DNA from: an uncultured Alphaproteobacteria bacterium
Lineage (GTDB): Bacteria; Pseudomonadota; Alphaproteobacteria; Rs-D84
DNA: 64,000 nt
Direction of reading: 5' to 3'
Assembly: GCA_934272785.1 (NCBI GenBank)
Contig: CAKQSE010000001.1
Location: 1-64,000 of the forward strand
Part shown: one piece after another, positions 24,796 through 33,063 of the stretch
Layout: each line of letters opens with the position of its first letter
Numbering within the stretch: position 1 is the first letter of the stretch
Position numbers and translations under genes: made by a program
The notes under the pieces: model-generated
Told to the model about the DNA's origin: nothing
What the model saw: only the letters and a program-made list of their open reading frames with translations
Database searches by the model: none

Positions 24796-25008
24796 ATGAA
24801 AAAAGGAATTCATCCTGAATATCACGAAATCAACGTCACACGCACAGATGGCAAGACGGTGAAAATGTATTCTTCTGTTAAAAAAGACTTGGTTTTGTCC
24901 ACAGATAACTTGAACCACAGTGCCTGGACCGGCCAGCGTTCTAACGCCGGTGACAAGGGGCAGCGTGCCGAAAAATTCAAGGGCAAATTTGCCGGATTCA
25001 AATTCTAA
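24796..25008 (+). CDS. rpmE: 50S ribosomal protein L31
   Basis: A 70-residue L31 (MKKGIHPEYHEINVTRTDGK...STDNLNHSAWTGQ), with the family C-terminal RAEKFKGKFAGF. It has no Cys, so it is the zinc-free type. AAAGGG precedes the ATG by 8 bases. The IMPase-like gene follows 28 bases downstream, behind its own GGGGTGGGG site. Confidence 0.93.
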   Translation: MKKGIHPEYHEINVTRTDGKTVKMYSSVKKDLVLSTDNLNHSAWTGQRSNAGDKGQRAEKFKGKFAGFKF

Positions 25009-25036
25009 GTATCACAAACCTGTGGGGTGGGGCACA

Positions 25037-25741
25037 ATGGAACTGTTGATAAAGGGTTCAACCGAATTAAACAAAATGTTCATGGCGTTACAGCGGACAG
25101 CGTCCGGCCTGCGTCGTGACTTTGGCGAGGTTGAAAACCTGCAACAGTCGTTGCATGGCGCGCACGATTTCGTGCAAAAGGCGTCTGCCCGTATCGAAGA
25201 AAGCATTTTATCCGATTTGCTGTTGGTGCGCCCATCGGCCGGGTTGCTGACGCCAAACGTATCACGTGATGGCGACGGTCGTGATGAATTTGTTCTGTCG
25301 CTGTCGGGTGCGGCAAATTTTGTTCGGGCAAATCCGCATTTCGCGATTTCACTGGCGTTGCGAACGAATGACGAAACAAAAATCGCATTGGTTTATTCAC
25401 CAATTGACGAACGCCTGTATTATGCCGAAGATGGGCGTGGCGCATACGCGTTTTCGGCGTTCCATTCTGCCCGTGTTCGGGTTTCTAATATCACCGATTT
25501 GCCCCAGGCGACAATCGCATTTAATACAAATGACACGCGCACGGTATCGGCGGATATTCGTCGCACAGGGTGCCCGGCATTGGATTTGGCGTGGGTTGCG
25601 TCGGGTAAATTTGACGGTTTTGTATCCGAACCATTGGATTTTGCCGAAATTGCGGCCGGCGACCTGTTGGTGCGCGAGGCGGGCGGTCAGATATCCATGG
25701 GGGCGGATTTAATCGCCACCAATGGCAAGATTGAATTGTAA
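25037..25741 (+). CDS. Inositol monophosphatase-family protein, probably catalytically degenerate
   Basis: A 234-residue protein with the overall IMPase/SuhB pattern: an N-terminal helical part, then NFVRANPHFAISLALR, YSPIDERLYYAEDGRGAY, and C-terminal CPALDLAWVASGKFDGF and AAGDLLVREAGGQIS. The three metal-binding motifs are altered. The usual GEE is absent, DPIDGTxNF reads LSLSGAANF, and WDxAAG reads AEIAAG. All Asp ligands of the central motif are therefore missing, so a phosphatase reaction is unlikely. SuhB-type homologues also have non-catalytic roles (antitermination, ribosome assembly), which is a possibility here next to rpmE. The start at 25037 has GGGGTGGGG upstream; a longer reading would overlap rpmE. 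A terminator follows. Confidence 0.7.
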   Translation: MELLIKGSTELNKMFMALQRTASGLRRDFGEVENLQQSLHGAHDFVQKASARIEESILSDLLLVRPSAGLLTPNVSRDGDGRDEFVLSLSGAANFVRANPHFAISLALRTNDETKIALVYSPIDERLYYAEDGRGAYAFSAFHSARVRVSNITDLPQATIAFNTNDTRTVSADIRRTGCPALDLAWVASGKFDGFVSEPLDFAEIAAGDLLVREAGGQISMGADLIATNGKIEL

Positions 25742-25747
25742 AAATTA

Positions 25748-25768
25748 CGCGCCATCGGCGCGTTTTTT
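25748..25768 (+). terminator. Terminator after the IMPase-like gene
   Basis: CGCGCC-ATC-GGCGCG stem followed by TTTTTT. Confidence 0.8.
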
Positions 25769-25830
25769 ATGCAAATTTTATGAATTATGGACACTTGCAA
25801 AGTTGGAATAAATATCTTAAACTTTGTGCT

Positions 25831-27879
25831 ATGAAATTCAAAAAAATCTTACGTATTTTATTAAATGTTGTGTTCTGGTGCTTTACCGCGGCAATTGCGG
25901 CGTTGGCGGCATTGGTTTTGATTTATGGTAATGATTTGCCAGACTATAAAAAATTGGCAACATATGCGCCACCGGTTGCAACGCGCCTGTATGCGTCGGA
26001 CGGGTCATTGTTGATAGAGTATGCCGAAGAACGTCGTGTCTTTATCGACTTTGCCGATATGCCACCAATGTTGGTAAATGCATTTGTTGCCGCCGAAGAC
26101 CAGAATTTCTGGACACACCCCGGCATTGATGTCCAGGGTATAATCCGTGCCACGGCAAATAATGCACTGGGCGCGTTGGGATTCCACACCAACTTTTCTG
26201 GCGCGTCAACTATCACGCAACAGGTTGCCAAGAATTTCTTTTTAACATCAGAACGCACCATTTCGCGTAAAATCAAAGAGGCGATATTGGCCCTGCGTCT
26301 GGAACGCACATTTTCCAAGCAGCATATTATGACCCTGTATCTGAACCAGATATTCTTGGGCGCGCGTGCATACGGCGTTGGGTCGGCGGCGTTGATGTAT
26401 TTCAATAAACCGGTATCGGAATTGACGTTGTCAGAATGCGCGTTTTTGGCGTCCCTGCCCAAGGCACCAAATAACCGTGACCGCGCGGTTGAACGTCGTA
26501 ATTATGTCCTGCGCCGTATGGTCGAAGAAAAATATATCACCCGCGAACAGGCGGCGGCCGCCGCGGCCGAGCCACTGAATATCAACAGTGGATTTACCGC
26601 GCAAATGGCACCTGATTTTCAATATTTCGCCGAAGATGTGCGTCGCCAATTGCTGAATACAATCGGACGCGAACGTTTGTATAACGATGGATTGTATATC
26701 AAAACAACAATTGTCCCAGAATACCAGCGTGCGGCGTCGGCGGCATTGAACAAGGAACTGGACAGATATAATTCTGTGCGTGGCGAAAACGAACCGAAAT
26801 TACAAGGTGCGATTATCGCAATGAATCCACACACGGGACGCATTGTCGCAATGGCGGGCGGTCGTTCATTTATCGACAGTTCGTTTAACCGCGCAACCCA
26901 GGCAATGCGCCAGGTTGGATCCACCATTAAACCGTTTGTGTATCTGGCGGCACTGGAACGCGGAATGTCCCCCGAAGAATTGATTTTGGACGCGCCAATC
27001 GTCGGCTGGCGCGAGGATAATACGCTGTGGAAGCCTGAAAATTACGACAAGAAATTCTTGGGCGATGTGCCGTTGCGTCTGGCGTTGGAAACCTCGCGCA
27101 ATGTTCCGGCCGTGCGTTTGGTTGAAAAAATCGGTGTCACCCCCGCCATAGAGGTTGCTCAGCGTTTCGGTGTTTATCCTGAAAATCTGAGAAATGTGAA
27201 TTTATCACTGGCGTTGGGGTCGGGTGAAACAACACTGGAAAACCTGGTGCTGGGGTATTCGGCATTTGTGAATGGTGGACGCAAGATTCAACCGAAATTG
27301 GTCGATTATATCGAAGACAGATATGGTCGTGTTCTGGACGGCAACGCGCCCCAGATTATTGAATGGGACGATGATATGTTGCCACCTGAACGCGCGGACG
27401 AAACAGAACCCCTGTCGGATCCACAGAGTTTGTATCAGCTGGTATCCATATTACAGGGCGTTGTTGAACGCGGCACCGGCAAACAGGCACGCGTCGCCGG
27501 TCATACAATTGCGGGTAAAACCGGCACAACAAACGACGTCAAGGACGTGTGGTTTGTTGGATTTTCAAAAAATCTGATTGCGGGTGTTTATCTGGGTTAT
27601 GACACACCGCGCGCATTGGGTCGCGGCAGTGGCAGTCACATGGCCGCCCGTGTGTTTTCTGAATTTATGACGGCGGCATTGGCCGGTCAAAAGAACCAGC
27701 CGTTTGCCGTGCCAGATGGTCTGACATTTATGCGCGTAAATCGGCGCAGTGGTGCGTCCGCCGCCGCCGACCCCAATGGCACCATTATTACCGAGGCATT
27801 TAAGCCCGGCCAGACCCCAAACACGCCCAAGGCTGCATCACAAAGCACCGGTGGCGCGGTTGTCGGTGGTGTTTTTTGA
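25831..27879 (+). CDS. mrcA: Class A penicillin-binding protein 1A
   Basis: A 682-residue bifunctional peptidoglycan synthase. One N-terminal membrane anchor (residues 10-32) is followed by the GT51 glycosyltransferase with AAEDQNFWTHPGID (catalytic Glu about 89), GASTITQQVAKN and RKIKEAILALRLE. The transpeptidase domain has STIKPF (nucleophile Ser364, Lys367), TSRNVP and KTGTTND (from Lys563). The C-terminus is a short disordered tail. I start at 25831, where the basic and hydrophobic anchor begins. It is a little shorter than enterobacterial PBP1A because it lacks the large insert domain. It leads into mraY-ftsW-murG, which places cell-wall synthesis functions together. Confidence 0.93.
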   Translation: MKFKKILRILLNVVFWCFTAAIAALAALVLIYGNDLPDYKKLATYAPPVATRLYASDGSLLIEYAEERRVFIDFADMPPMLVNAFVAAEDQNFWTHPGIDVQGIIRATANNALGALGFHTNFSGASTITQQVAKNFFLTSERTISRKIKEAILALRLERTFSKQHIMTLYLNQIFLGARAYGVGSAALMYFNKPVSELTLSECAFLASLPKAPNNRDRAVERRNYVLRRMVEEKYITREQAAAAAAEPLNINSGFTAQMAPDFQYFAEDVRRQLLNTIGRERLYNDGLYIKTTIVPEYQRAASAALNKELDRYNSVRGENEPKLQGAIIAMNPHTGRIVAMAGGRSFIDSSFNRATQAMRQVGSTIKPFVYLAALERGMSPEELILDAPIVGWREDNTLWKPENYDKKFLGDVPLRLALETSRNVPAVRLVEKIGVTPAIEVAQRFGVYPENLRNVNLSLALGSGETTLENLVLGYSAFVNGGRKIQPKLVDYIEDRYGRVLDGNAPQIIEWDDDMLPPERADETEPLSDPQSLYQLVSILQGVVERGTGKQARVAGHTIAGKTGTTNDVKDVWFVGFSKNLIAGVYLGYDTPRALGRGSGSHMAARVFSEFMTAALAGQKNQPFAVPDGLTFMRVNRRSGASAAADPNGTIITEAFKPGQTPNTPKAASQSTGGAVVGGVF

Positions 27880-27941
27880 TTTAACATCGCGGGCCATTGT
27901 GATATAATTTCGTTTGAATAAATCCAAGGGGGGCAACTGAT

Positions 27942-28256
27942 ATGAAAAAATTTGTATTTTGTGGTATGGCGGCGTTGGCATTGGCGGCGTGTGATAAAAA
28001 AACAGAAACAGATGTTATCGCGCAAACATGTGGTGATTATGCCGTTGAAATTACATTGTCTGATGATGGCGAAACGCTGGCGGCGGTGATAAACGGCGAC
28101 GCGGCAACATTGACGCATGCGGTGTCGGCATCGGGCGCGCGATTCGTTGGCACACTGAACGACACAATGGTCACACTGTGGAACAAGGGCGAGGCATGGA
28201 CAATGTTCTTGGGTGACGATGATAATGCCGTTGCAATCGAATGCGTGGCGAAATAA
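27942..28256 (+). CDS. MliC-like lipoprotein (possible lysozyme inhibitor)
   Basis: A 104-residue protein with a lipobox (MKKFVFCGMAALALAAC, modified Cys at 17), so it is lipid-anchored. The C-terminal half (GTLNDTMVTLWNKGEAWTMFLGDDDNAVAIEC) resembles the MliC/PliC fold, in which an x-x-W-x-K-G-x-x-A strand pair and a terminal Cys are conserved; the two Cys residues (CGDY and IEC) could form the family disulfide. MliC proteins inhibit C-type lysozyme and would protect the wall in an animal host. Its promoter has TGTGATATAAT (27898-27908), and AAGGGGGG precedes the ATG. It sits between PBP1A and mraY. The family call is made by eye and is moderate. Confidence 0.55.
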   Translation: MKKFVFCGMAALALAACDKKTETDVIAQTCGDYAVEITLSDDGETLAAVINGDAATLTHAVSASGARFVGTLNDTMVTLWNKGEAWTMFLGDDDNAVAIECVAK

Positions 28257-28312
28257 GATTTATTTTACCGTATCTTTGTGATAAAATGGTCAGCATAAGA
28301 AGGAGTTTTTTT

Positions 28313-29401
28313 ATGCTGACTAATTTTTTTCTGTCGCGTGGTTATTCATTTTTTGCCAGTGGCTGGACCCAATTCGCAATGGCGTTTGGGCTTGCGTTTT
28401 TGATAATGCTGGCGTTTGGGCGACCGTTTATCGCCGCCATGCATGCGTGGCAGAAAAAGGGCCAGCCAATCAGTGAAAACGTCCCAGAATCCCACCGTCA
28501 AAAGGCGGGTACACCAACAATGGGCGGGGTGTTGCTGGTGCTGGCGATATTGATTCCGTCGGTGCTGTTTATGCCGTGTGACAGTGCACCTGCGTGGATT
28601 GCGCTGATGTCGTTGGTTATGTTCGGTTTAATCGGATTTGTTGACGATTATAAAAAGGTTACATCGCAATCTAAAAAGGCATCAAATGGTCTGTCGCCGA
28701 AAACGCGTCTGATTGTCGAAGGAATTTGTGTTGTTATCCTGGCATACCTGATAAACAAAACAATGCCGCCATATATCCCAGAATATTCGTTGGCACTGGG
28801 GGCGGGAATAATATTGCCGCTGGGGCTGTTGTATTATGTGTTTGCATACTTTGTAATCTGTGGTTCGGCAAATGCCACAAATATCACAGACGGTCTGGAC
28901 GGTATGCTGTCTAAATTATATTTGCCGGTGTTGGTTGTTCTGGTTGTGGCATTGTATGGCGCAACACGTATCGGTTTTATGGATACGGTTATGTTCCTGC
29001 CGTGTGCGTCGGGTTTATATGCACCATTGGGTGCGGCATTTGGCGCGGTGTTGGGATTCTTGTGGTATAACGCGCGGCCGGCGGCAATATTTATGGGCGA
29101 TGTTGGGTCACTGGCACTGGGCGGATTTATGGGCACGGTTGCAATGCTGTTGAAATCAGAAATTATTATGGGCATTGCGGCGGGCATGATGGTCATCATA
29201 TTGCTGTCATCATTTGCCCAGACAATGTGCTTTAAAATCACGCGTCGCATTACCGGCACCGGGCGTCGTATATTCCTGCGTGCGCCATTGCATCATCATT
29301 TCGAAGAATTGGGCTGGGCCGAAACCAAGATTGTTGACCGATTCTTTATAATGTCGGTGCTGTTTTCAGGTCTGGCGTTGGTGCTGTTGAAATTTGCATA
29401 A
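28313..29401 (+). CDS. mraY: Phospho-N-acetylmuramoyl-pentapeptide-transferase
   Basis: A 362-residue polytopic enzyme that transfers phospho-MurNAc-pentapeptide to undecaprenyl phosphate, making lipid I at the inner membrane. The family motifs are visible: TPTMGGVL (with the preceding SHRQKAGTPTMGG), FVDDYKK, NATNITDGLDG and the C-terminal APLHHHFEELGW. The start at 28313 has AAGGAG 9 bases upstream. The expected next dcw gene murD is missing; a terminator and then ftsW follow. Confidence 0.96.
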   Translation: MLTNFFLSRGYSFFASGWTQFAMAFGLAFLIMLAFGRPFIAAMHAWQKKGQPISENVPESHRQKAGTPTMGGVLLVLAILIPSVLFMPCDSAPAWIALMSLVMFGLIGFVDDYKKVTSQSKKASNGLSPKTRLIVEGICVVILAYLINKTMPPYIPEYSLALGAGIILPLGLLYYVFAYFVICGSANATNITDGLDGMLSKLYLPVLVVLVVALYGATRIGFMDTVMFLPCASGLYAPLGAAFGAVLGFLWYNARPAAIFMGDVGSLALGGFMGTVAMLLKSEIIMGIAAGMMVIILLSSFAQTMCFKITRRITGTGRRIFLRAPLHHHFEELGWAETKIVDRFFIMSVLFSGLALVLLKFA

Positions 29402-29404
29402 TGA

Positions 29405-29431
29405 AAAAGCCCCCATTATTGGGGCTTTTTT
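29405..29431 (+). terminator. Terminator between mraY and ftsW
   Basis: AAAAGCCCC...GGGGCTTTTTT hairpin directly after the mraY stop codon. Confidence 0.8.
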
Positions 29432-29456
29432 AAACAGTATATTTTCATAAAAATCG

Positions 29457-29465
29457 TGGTATAAT
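29457..29465 (+). promoter_or_regulatory. ftsW promoter, leaderless
   Basis: TGG-TATAAT (extended -10), ending 6 bases before the ATG at 29472. Confidence 0.6.
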
Positions 29466-29471
29466 ACAACC

Positions 29472-30611
29472 ATGGTTGCAAGAACAGAAGACAGTAAATT
29501 TACCAATTGGCATTTTGAAATTGATCGGCGATTGCTGGCGGCGGTGTTGCTGCTGATTGCGATTGGCGTTATGTATGTTATTTCTGCGGGCAGTGTTGCG
29601 GCCGAGCGTATCGGTCAACCGTGGTATTTCTTTTTTAAAAAGGCGGTGCCGTTTTATTTCGTGGGTATTGCAACCCTGTTCGGGGTCAGTATGCTGAATA
29701 AAAAGTGGATTATGGGAATATCCGCGTTAAATGTGGCGGTTGGGTTGCTGTTGCTGTTGGTGACATTTGCAATGCCCCATGTGATAAAGGGGTCGGCCCG
29801 ATTCGTTTCAATTGGCCCATTTAACATTATGCCGTCTGATATTATGAAGCCTGGGTTTATCATAATGACCGCGTGGTTCTTGGCGCGTATGAAATCTGAA
29901 TATGGCCCAGATATATTTTTAAACAAGGCCGTGTGGCAGTTTAAAAAACTCAGTTGGTGGACATACCTGGCGGTGTTCTTGCCAGCGTTGTTTATCATAT
30001 TCCGTCATCCCGACGTTGGAACATCGGCGTTGTATTGCGGCGTGTTGGCCATGATGATGTTTATGGCGGGGCTGCCGGGGATTTTGGTTGGTGGATTTAT
30101 TGGTATTGGTGCCATCGGATTTATCACGGCGTTTTTAACAATGTCGCACGTGCACGGTCGTGTTATTTCGTTCCTGACCGGGACCGGTAATACATACCAG
30201 GTGCGCCAGTCTGTTCAATCGATTCAGCATGGTGGCCTGTTGGGCAGTGGGGACGACGCGTTTGTAAAGCAATCGTTACCGGACGCGCATACCGATTTTA
30301 TCTTTGCCGCGGTCGCCGAAGATTTGGGCGCAATTATGGCGTGTTTGTTGCTGTGCCTGTTGCTGTATGTGTTAAAGCGTTTAACAACCGATGCCATCGG
30401 CGCGCGCAGTCCGTTTGTATTCTATGCCGCGGGCGGGGCGGCAGCACTGTTCGGAATCCAGGTTTGCATAAATCTGGCGTCGACATTGCATCTGATTCCG
30501 CCCAAGGGTATGACGTTGCCGTTCATTTCATACGGGGGCAGTTCATTTGTCGCGTTCTGTCTGTTGTTCGGTATGGTGCTGGCATTGGTTCGCGAAGATA
30601 AATGGAAATAA
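29472..30611 (+). CDS. ftsW: SEDS peptidoglycan glycosyltransferase FtsW
   Basis: A 379-residue SEDS protein with about ten transmembrane helices that polymerises lipid II at the division septum together with a class B PBP. Recognisable segments are the N-terminal DRRLLAAVLLLIAIGVMYV, FIMTAWFLAR, FRHPDVGTS (with the catalytic-region Asp), and the C-terminal LHLIPPKGMTLPFISYGGSS, which is diagnostic for FtsW/RodA. Its position before murG favours FtsW. A TGG-TATAAT box ends 6 bases before the ATG and there is no ribosome binding site, so translation of a leaderless transcript is predicted. Confidence 0.93.
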   Translation: MVARTEDSKFTNWHFEIDRRLLAAVLLLIAIGVMYVISAGSVAAERIGQPWYFFFKKAVPFYFVGIATLFGVSMLNKKWIMGISALNVAVGLLLLLVTFAMPHVIKGSARFVSIGPFNIMPSDIMKPGFIIMTAWFLARMKSEYGPDIFLNKAVWQFKKLSWWTYLAVFLPALFIIFRHPDVGTSALYCGVLAMMMFMAGLPGILVGGFIGIGAIGFITAFLTMSHVHGRVISFLTGTGNTYQVRQSVQSIQHGGLLGSGDDAFVKQSLPDAHTDFIFAAVAEDLGAIMACLLLCLLLYVLKRLTTDAIGARSPFVFYAAGGAAALFGIQVCINLASTLHLIPPKGMTLPFISYGGSSFVAFCLLFGMVLALVREDKWK

Positions 30612-30629
30612 AAACCAAAGGGGCGGAAT

Positions 30630-31676
30630 ATGAAAATTTGGATTGCAACAGGTGGCACGGGTGGACACGTTTTCCCGGCATTGAGTGTTGCCGAAGAATT
30701 GGTCGCACGTGGTCATCGCATTACGATTTCATGTGATGGTCGCGTTCGCAAAATGGTGCGTGACGGTGCCCCACGCGGTGCGCGTATATCGCATATCTGG
30801 GCGTCGGGTGTTGGTGCAAAAAGTAAATTGCACCAGATGATTGCGCTGTTTAAAATTGGCATGTCGGCGTGCGCATTGACATTGCGTTTTATGGTCACTC
30901 GCCCCGACCGCGTTGTGGCATTTGGTGGATACGCATCGGTGCCGGCGGTTTTTGCGGCGCACATTTGGCACGTGCCAACATTTTTGCACGAACAAAATGG
31001 TGCAATTGGTCGCGCGAATAAATTTGCAATGCGCTGGGTCAAAACACTGATGACCAGTTTCCCAAATGTATCTGGGATTCCATCGGCCGCGGCAACAAAC
31101 GTTGTTTATACCGGCCTGCCGGTGCGCAAGGATTTCTTGGCACATGCCGGTGCGCCGATAACCGGTAAATCAAAATTGCTGGTGACAGGTGGCTCGCTGG
31201 GGGCCCAGATTTTAGATGACGTTGTTCCCGCGGCAATTGCGTCAATGAAGAATAAAAAGATATTTGTGACGCATCAAACGCGCCCTGAAAATGTTGCGCG
31301 CCTGCAAAAATTTTATGCCGATAACAAAATCCGTGCGAACGTGTTGTCGTTTATTCACGATATGGCGTCCCAGATTGTGGATGCAGACCTGGTTATCGGG
31401 CGCAGTGGGGCCAGCACGGTTATTGAATTGGAAACAATCGGTCGTGCGGCGATATTGGTGCCACTGAATATCAACCCGGACCAGGCGGCCAATGCCGAGA
31501 ACTTTGCGCGCCTGGGTGGCGGATTTGCCATAGAACAATCAAAGTTCACACCACGCTGGCTGGCGGCGACATTGTCGGAATTGTTTGATAATCCGTCACG
31601 CCTGGCCAAGATGGCAAAAAAATCCTGTGTTCCGAATAATGCGGTCAAAATGATTGCCGACACGGTAACAAAATGA
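30630..31676 (+). CDS. murG: UDP-GlcNAc:lipid I GlcNAc transferase MurG
   Basis: A 348-residue GT28 glycosyltransferase that converts lipid I to lipid II on the inner face of the membrane. The N-terminal ATGGTGGHVFPALSVAEEL is the GT28 lipid-binding loop, FLHEQNGAIGRAN follows, and the C-terminal domain shows SLGAQIL and GRSGASTVIELETIGRAAILVPLN with the UDP-GlcNAc-binding residues. AAAGGGGCGG precedes the ATG, 18 bases after ftsW, so the two are probably one transcript. murC, murB and ddl do not follow, which again shows a broken dcw cluster. Confidence 0.96.
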   Translation: MKIWIATGGTGGHVFPALSVAEELVARGHRITISCDGRVRKMVRDGAPRGARISHIWASGVGAKSKLHQMIALFKIGMSACALTLRFMVTRPDRVVAFGGYASVPAVFAAHIWHVPTFLHEQNGAIGRANKFAMRWVKTLMTSFPNVSGIPSAAATNVVYTGLPVRKDFLAHAGAPITGKSKLLVTGGSLGAQILDDVVPAAIASMKNKKIFVTHQTRPENVARLQKFYADNKIRANVLSFIHDMASQIVDADLVIGRSGASTVIELETIGRAAILVPLNINPDQAANAENFARLGGGFAIEQSKFTPRWLAATLSELFDNPSRLAKMAKKSCVPNNAVKMIADTVTK

Positions 31677-31695
31677 TATCAGATGTATTTTCCAC

Positions 31696-31734
31696 TTGCG
31701 CCTGATTCGTCATTTGTTCTATGATTGAATCAGG
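31696..31734 (+). promoter_or_regulatory. Promoter with flanking inverted repeat
   Basis: TTGCGC (31696-31701), 18-base spacer, TATGAT (31720-31725). CCTGATTC (31701-31708) and GAATCAGG (31727-31734) are perfect arms placed on either side of the spacer and -10, as an operator would be. Confidence 0.45.
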
Positions 31735-31746
31735 AAGGAAAGGAAA

Positions 31747-33042
31747 ATGCGTCAAATCGCCGTTTCTGTATTTGCAATATTTGTTGTTTTGCCCACGTGG
31801 GCCAGTGCGCGCCTGCCGGTGGTCAATATCGCCGCGGGCGGTGTTTCTGCACGCAGTGCATTTGGTGATACGCCGACAACCGTGACGCCCGTCGCTGCGG
31901 TTACTGCGCCGGTTGCAACCACACCTGCCCCAGGGGCCGAGAAAAAGGTTATCGCCCGCACATCGAAAAAGGCCGCCGCGCCCCGCAAAAACGCGGATGT
32001 TACCGCCGGTGCCCAGATTGCAAAAAATGTTGATATTTTATCCCCACGTCGCCCCAGTGGTGACCTGTGGGCACGGAATACGGACACGCCGCTGCGTATG
32101 CCGGATGCGTCCGAATTCGCCGTATTTCGTAATGACGCCGCATTACCAGAAGAGAGTTTAGATGCGACCGTCACCGCCGCGCCCCGCGCAAATGTTGTCG
32201 CACGTGCCAATGCGTCGGATGTCGCGCCATTGTCAGAATTTGATGCGCAAATTGCGCGCCTGAATGAATTGCAAAAACGTGCCGACGACAGTGTGAATTC
32301 ACGCAGTGTTGCCGCCGCCAAACCGGCCGACATTACGGTGCGCAGTATGCGTCCTGTCGCGGCAGATGCGAGCCAAACCGCGCCATCACCGGTGAAATTG
32401 TCGCGCCTGGTTGTGCCAATGGCGGACGATGTCGTTGTTCGCGCCGTTGAAAAATCCGAATCGCCACGTATCGTTGCGGTGCGCGATGATATGACAAAAA
32501 TGTCGCCCAGCGAATTGCGTCGCGCGTTTCGTAAAACCTTCTTGTCAGAAAATAAGCATTTATCCACATACCAAATTGATGACAGATTTGATGTGGCCAG
32601 TGATATGACCGCCACCAGCGAAGGATTCACCACCCGTCGTGATTTGTCCGAGGCCGGCGGTATTCGTCCATTGGAAATCAAGATAAAGTTCCGGGACGAC
32701 GATTCGGCCCTGTCGCGTGATAATTATAATTTGCTGTCTGAATATGCGGGCATTGTTTTGGCAAATCCAACCCGCGCGGTCCAGGTCGGTATCCCACAGA
32801 GTGTTGCAAACAACGCCGATGCGCGTAAATTGGCGGCGCGTCGCCTGGCCATCGTGGAACAGGTTCTGCGTGACAGCGGTGTGTCCGAACAGCGTATTTT
32901 GCCTGTTTTGTCCCAGCGTAGTGACGAAGGCTTTGTCCTGCGTATGATTTCAAATGACCAGTATGAAACACTGACCCAGAAACGTCGTGACATCTTTGGC
33001 GACACGGTCGGTAAAAAAACATACAAGAGTATGAGCTGGTAA
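31747..33042 (+). CDS. Secreted protein with OmpA-like C-terminal region
   Basis: A 431-residue protein with signal peptide MRQIAVSVFAIFVVLPTWASA. A long Ala/Pro/Arg/Lys-rich, probably disordered middle (about 30-250) follows. A C-terminal domain from about residue 310 (IKIKFRDDDSALSRDNYNLLSEYAGIVLANPTRAVQVG...LAARRLAIVEQVLRDSGV...RILPVLSQ) has the beta-alpha-beta layout and the A-x-x-R-A/V-x-x-L helix of OmpA/Pal-type peptidoglycan-binding domains. The classic N-x-x-L-S-x-x-R-A peptidoglycan motif is not perfect. GGAAGGAAAGGAAA precedes the ATG. It would sit in the periplasm. The domain call is tentative. Confidence 0.45.
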   Translation: MRQIAVSVFAIFVVLPTWASARLPVVNIAAGGVSARSAFGDTPTTVTPVAAVTAPVATTPAPGAEKKVIARTSKKAAAPRKNADVTAGAQIAKNVDILSPRRPSGDLWARNTDTPLRMPDASEFAVFRNDAALPEESLDATVTAAPRANVVARANASDVAPLSEFDAQIARLNELQKRADDSVNSRSVAAAKPADITVRSMRPVAADASQTAPSPVKLSRLVVPMADDVVVRAVEKSESPRIVAVRDDMTKMSPSELRRAFRKTFLSENKHLSTYQIDDRFDVASDMTATSEGFTTRRDLSEAGGIRPLEIKIKFRDDDSALSRDNYNLLSEYAGIVLANPTRAVQVGIPQSVANNADARKLAARRLAIVEQVLRDSGVSEQRILPVLSQRSDEGFVLRMISNDQYETLTQKRRDIFGDTVGKKTYKSMSW

Positions 33043-33063
33043 TACATACACAAGCGTCTTGAT

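Noticed and set aside
31752..32681. 309-codon minus-strand frame over the OmpA-like gene
   Set aside because: Antisense to an Ala/Pro-rich region; no motif, no ribosome binding site.
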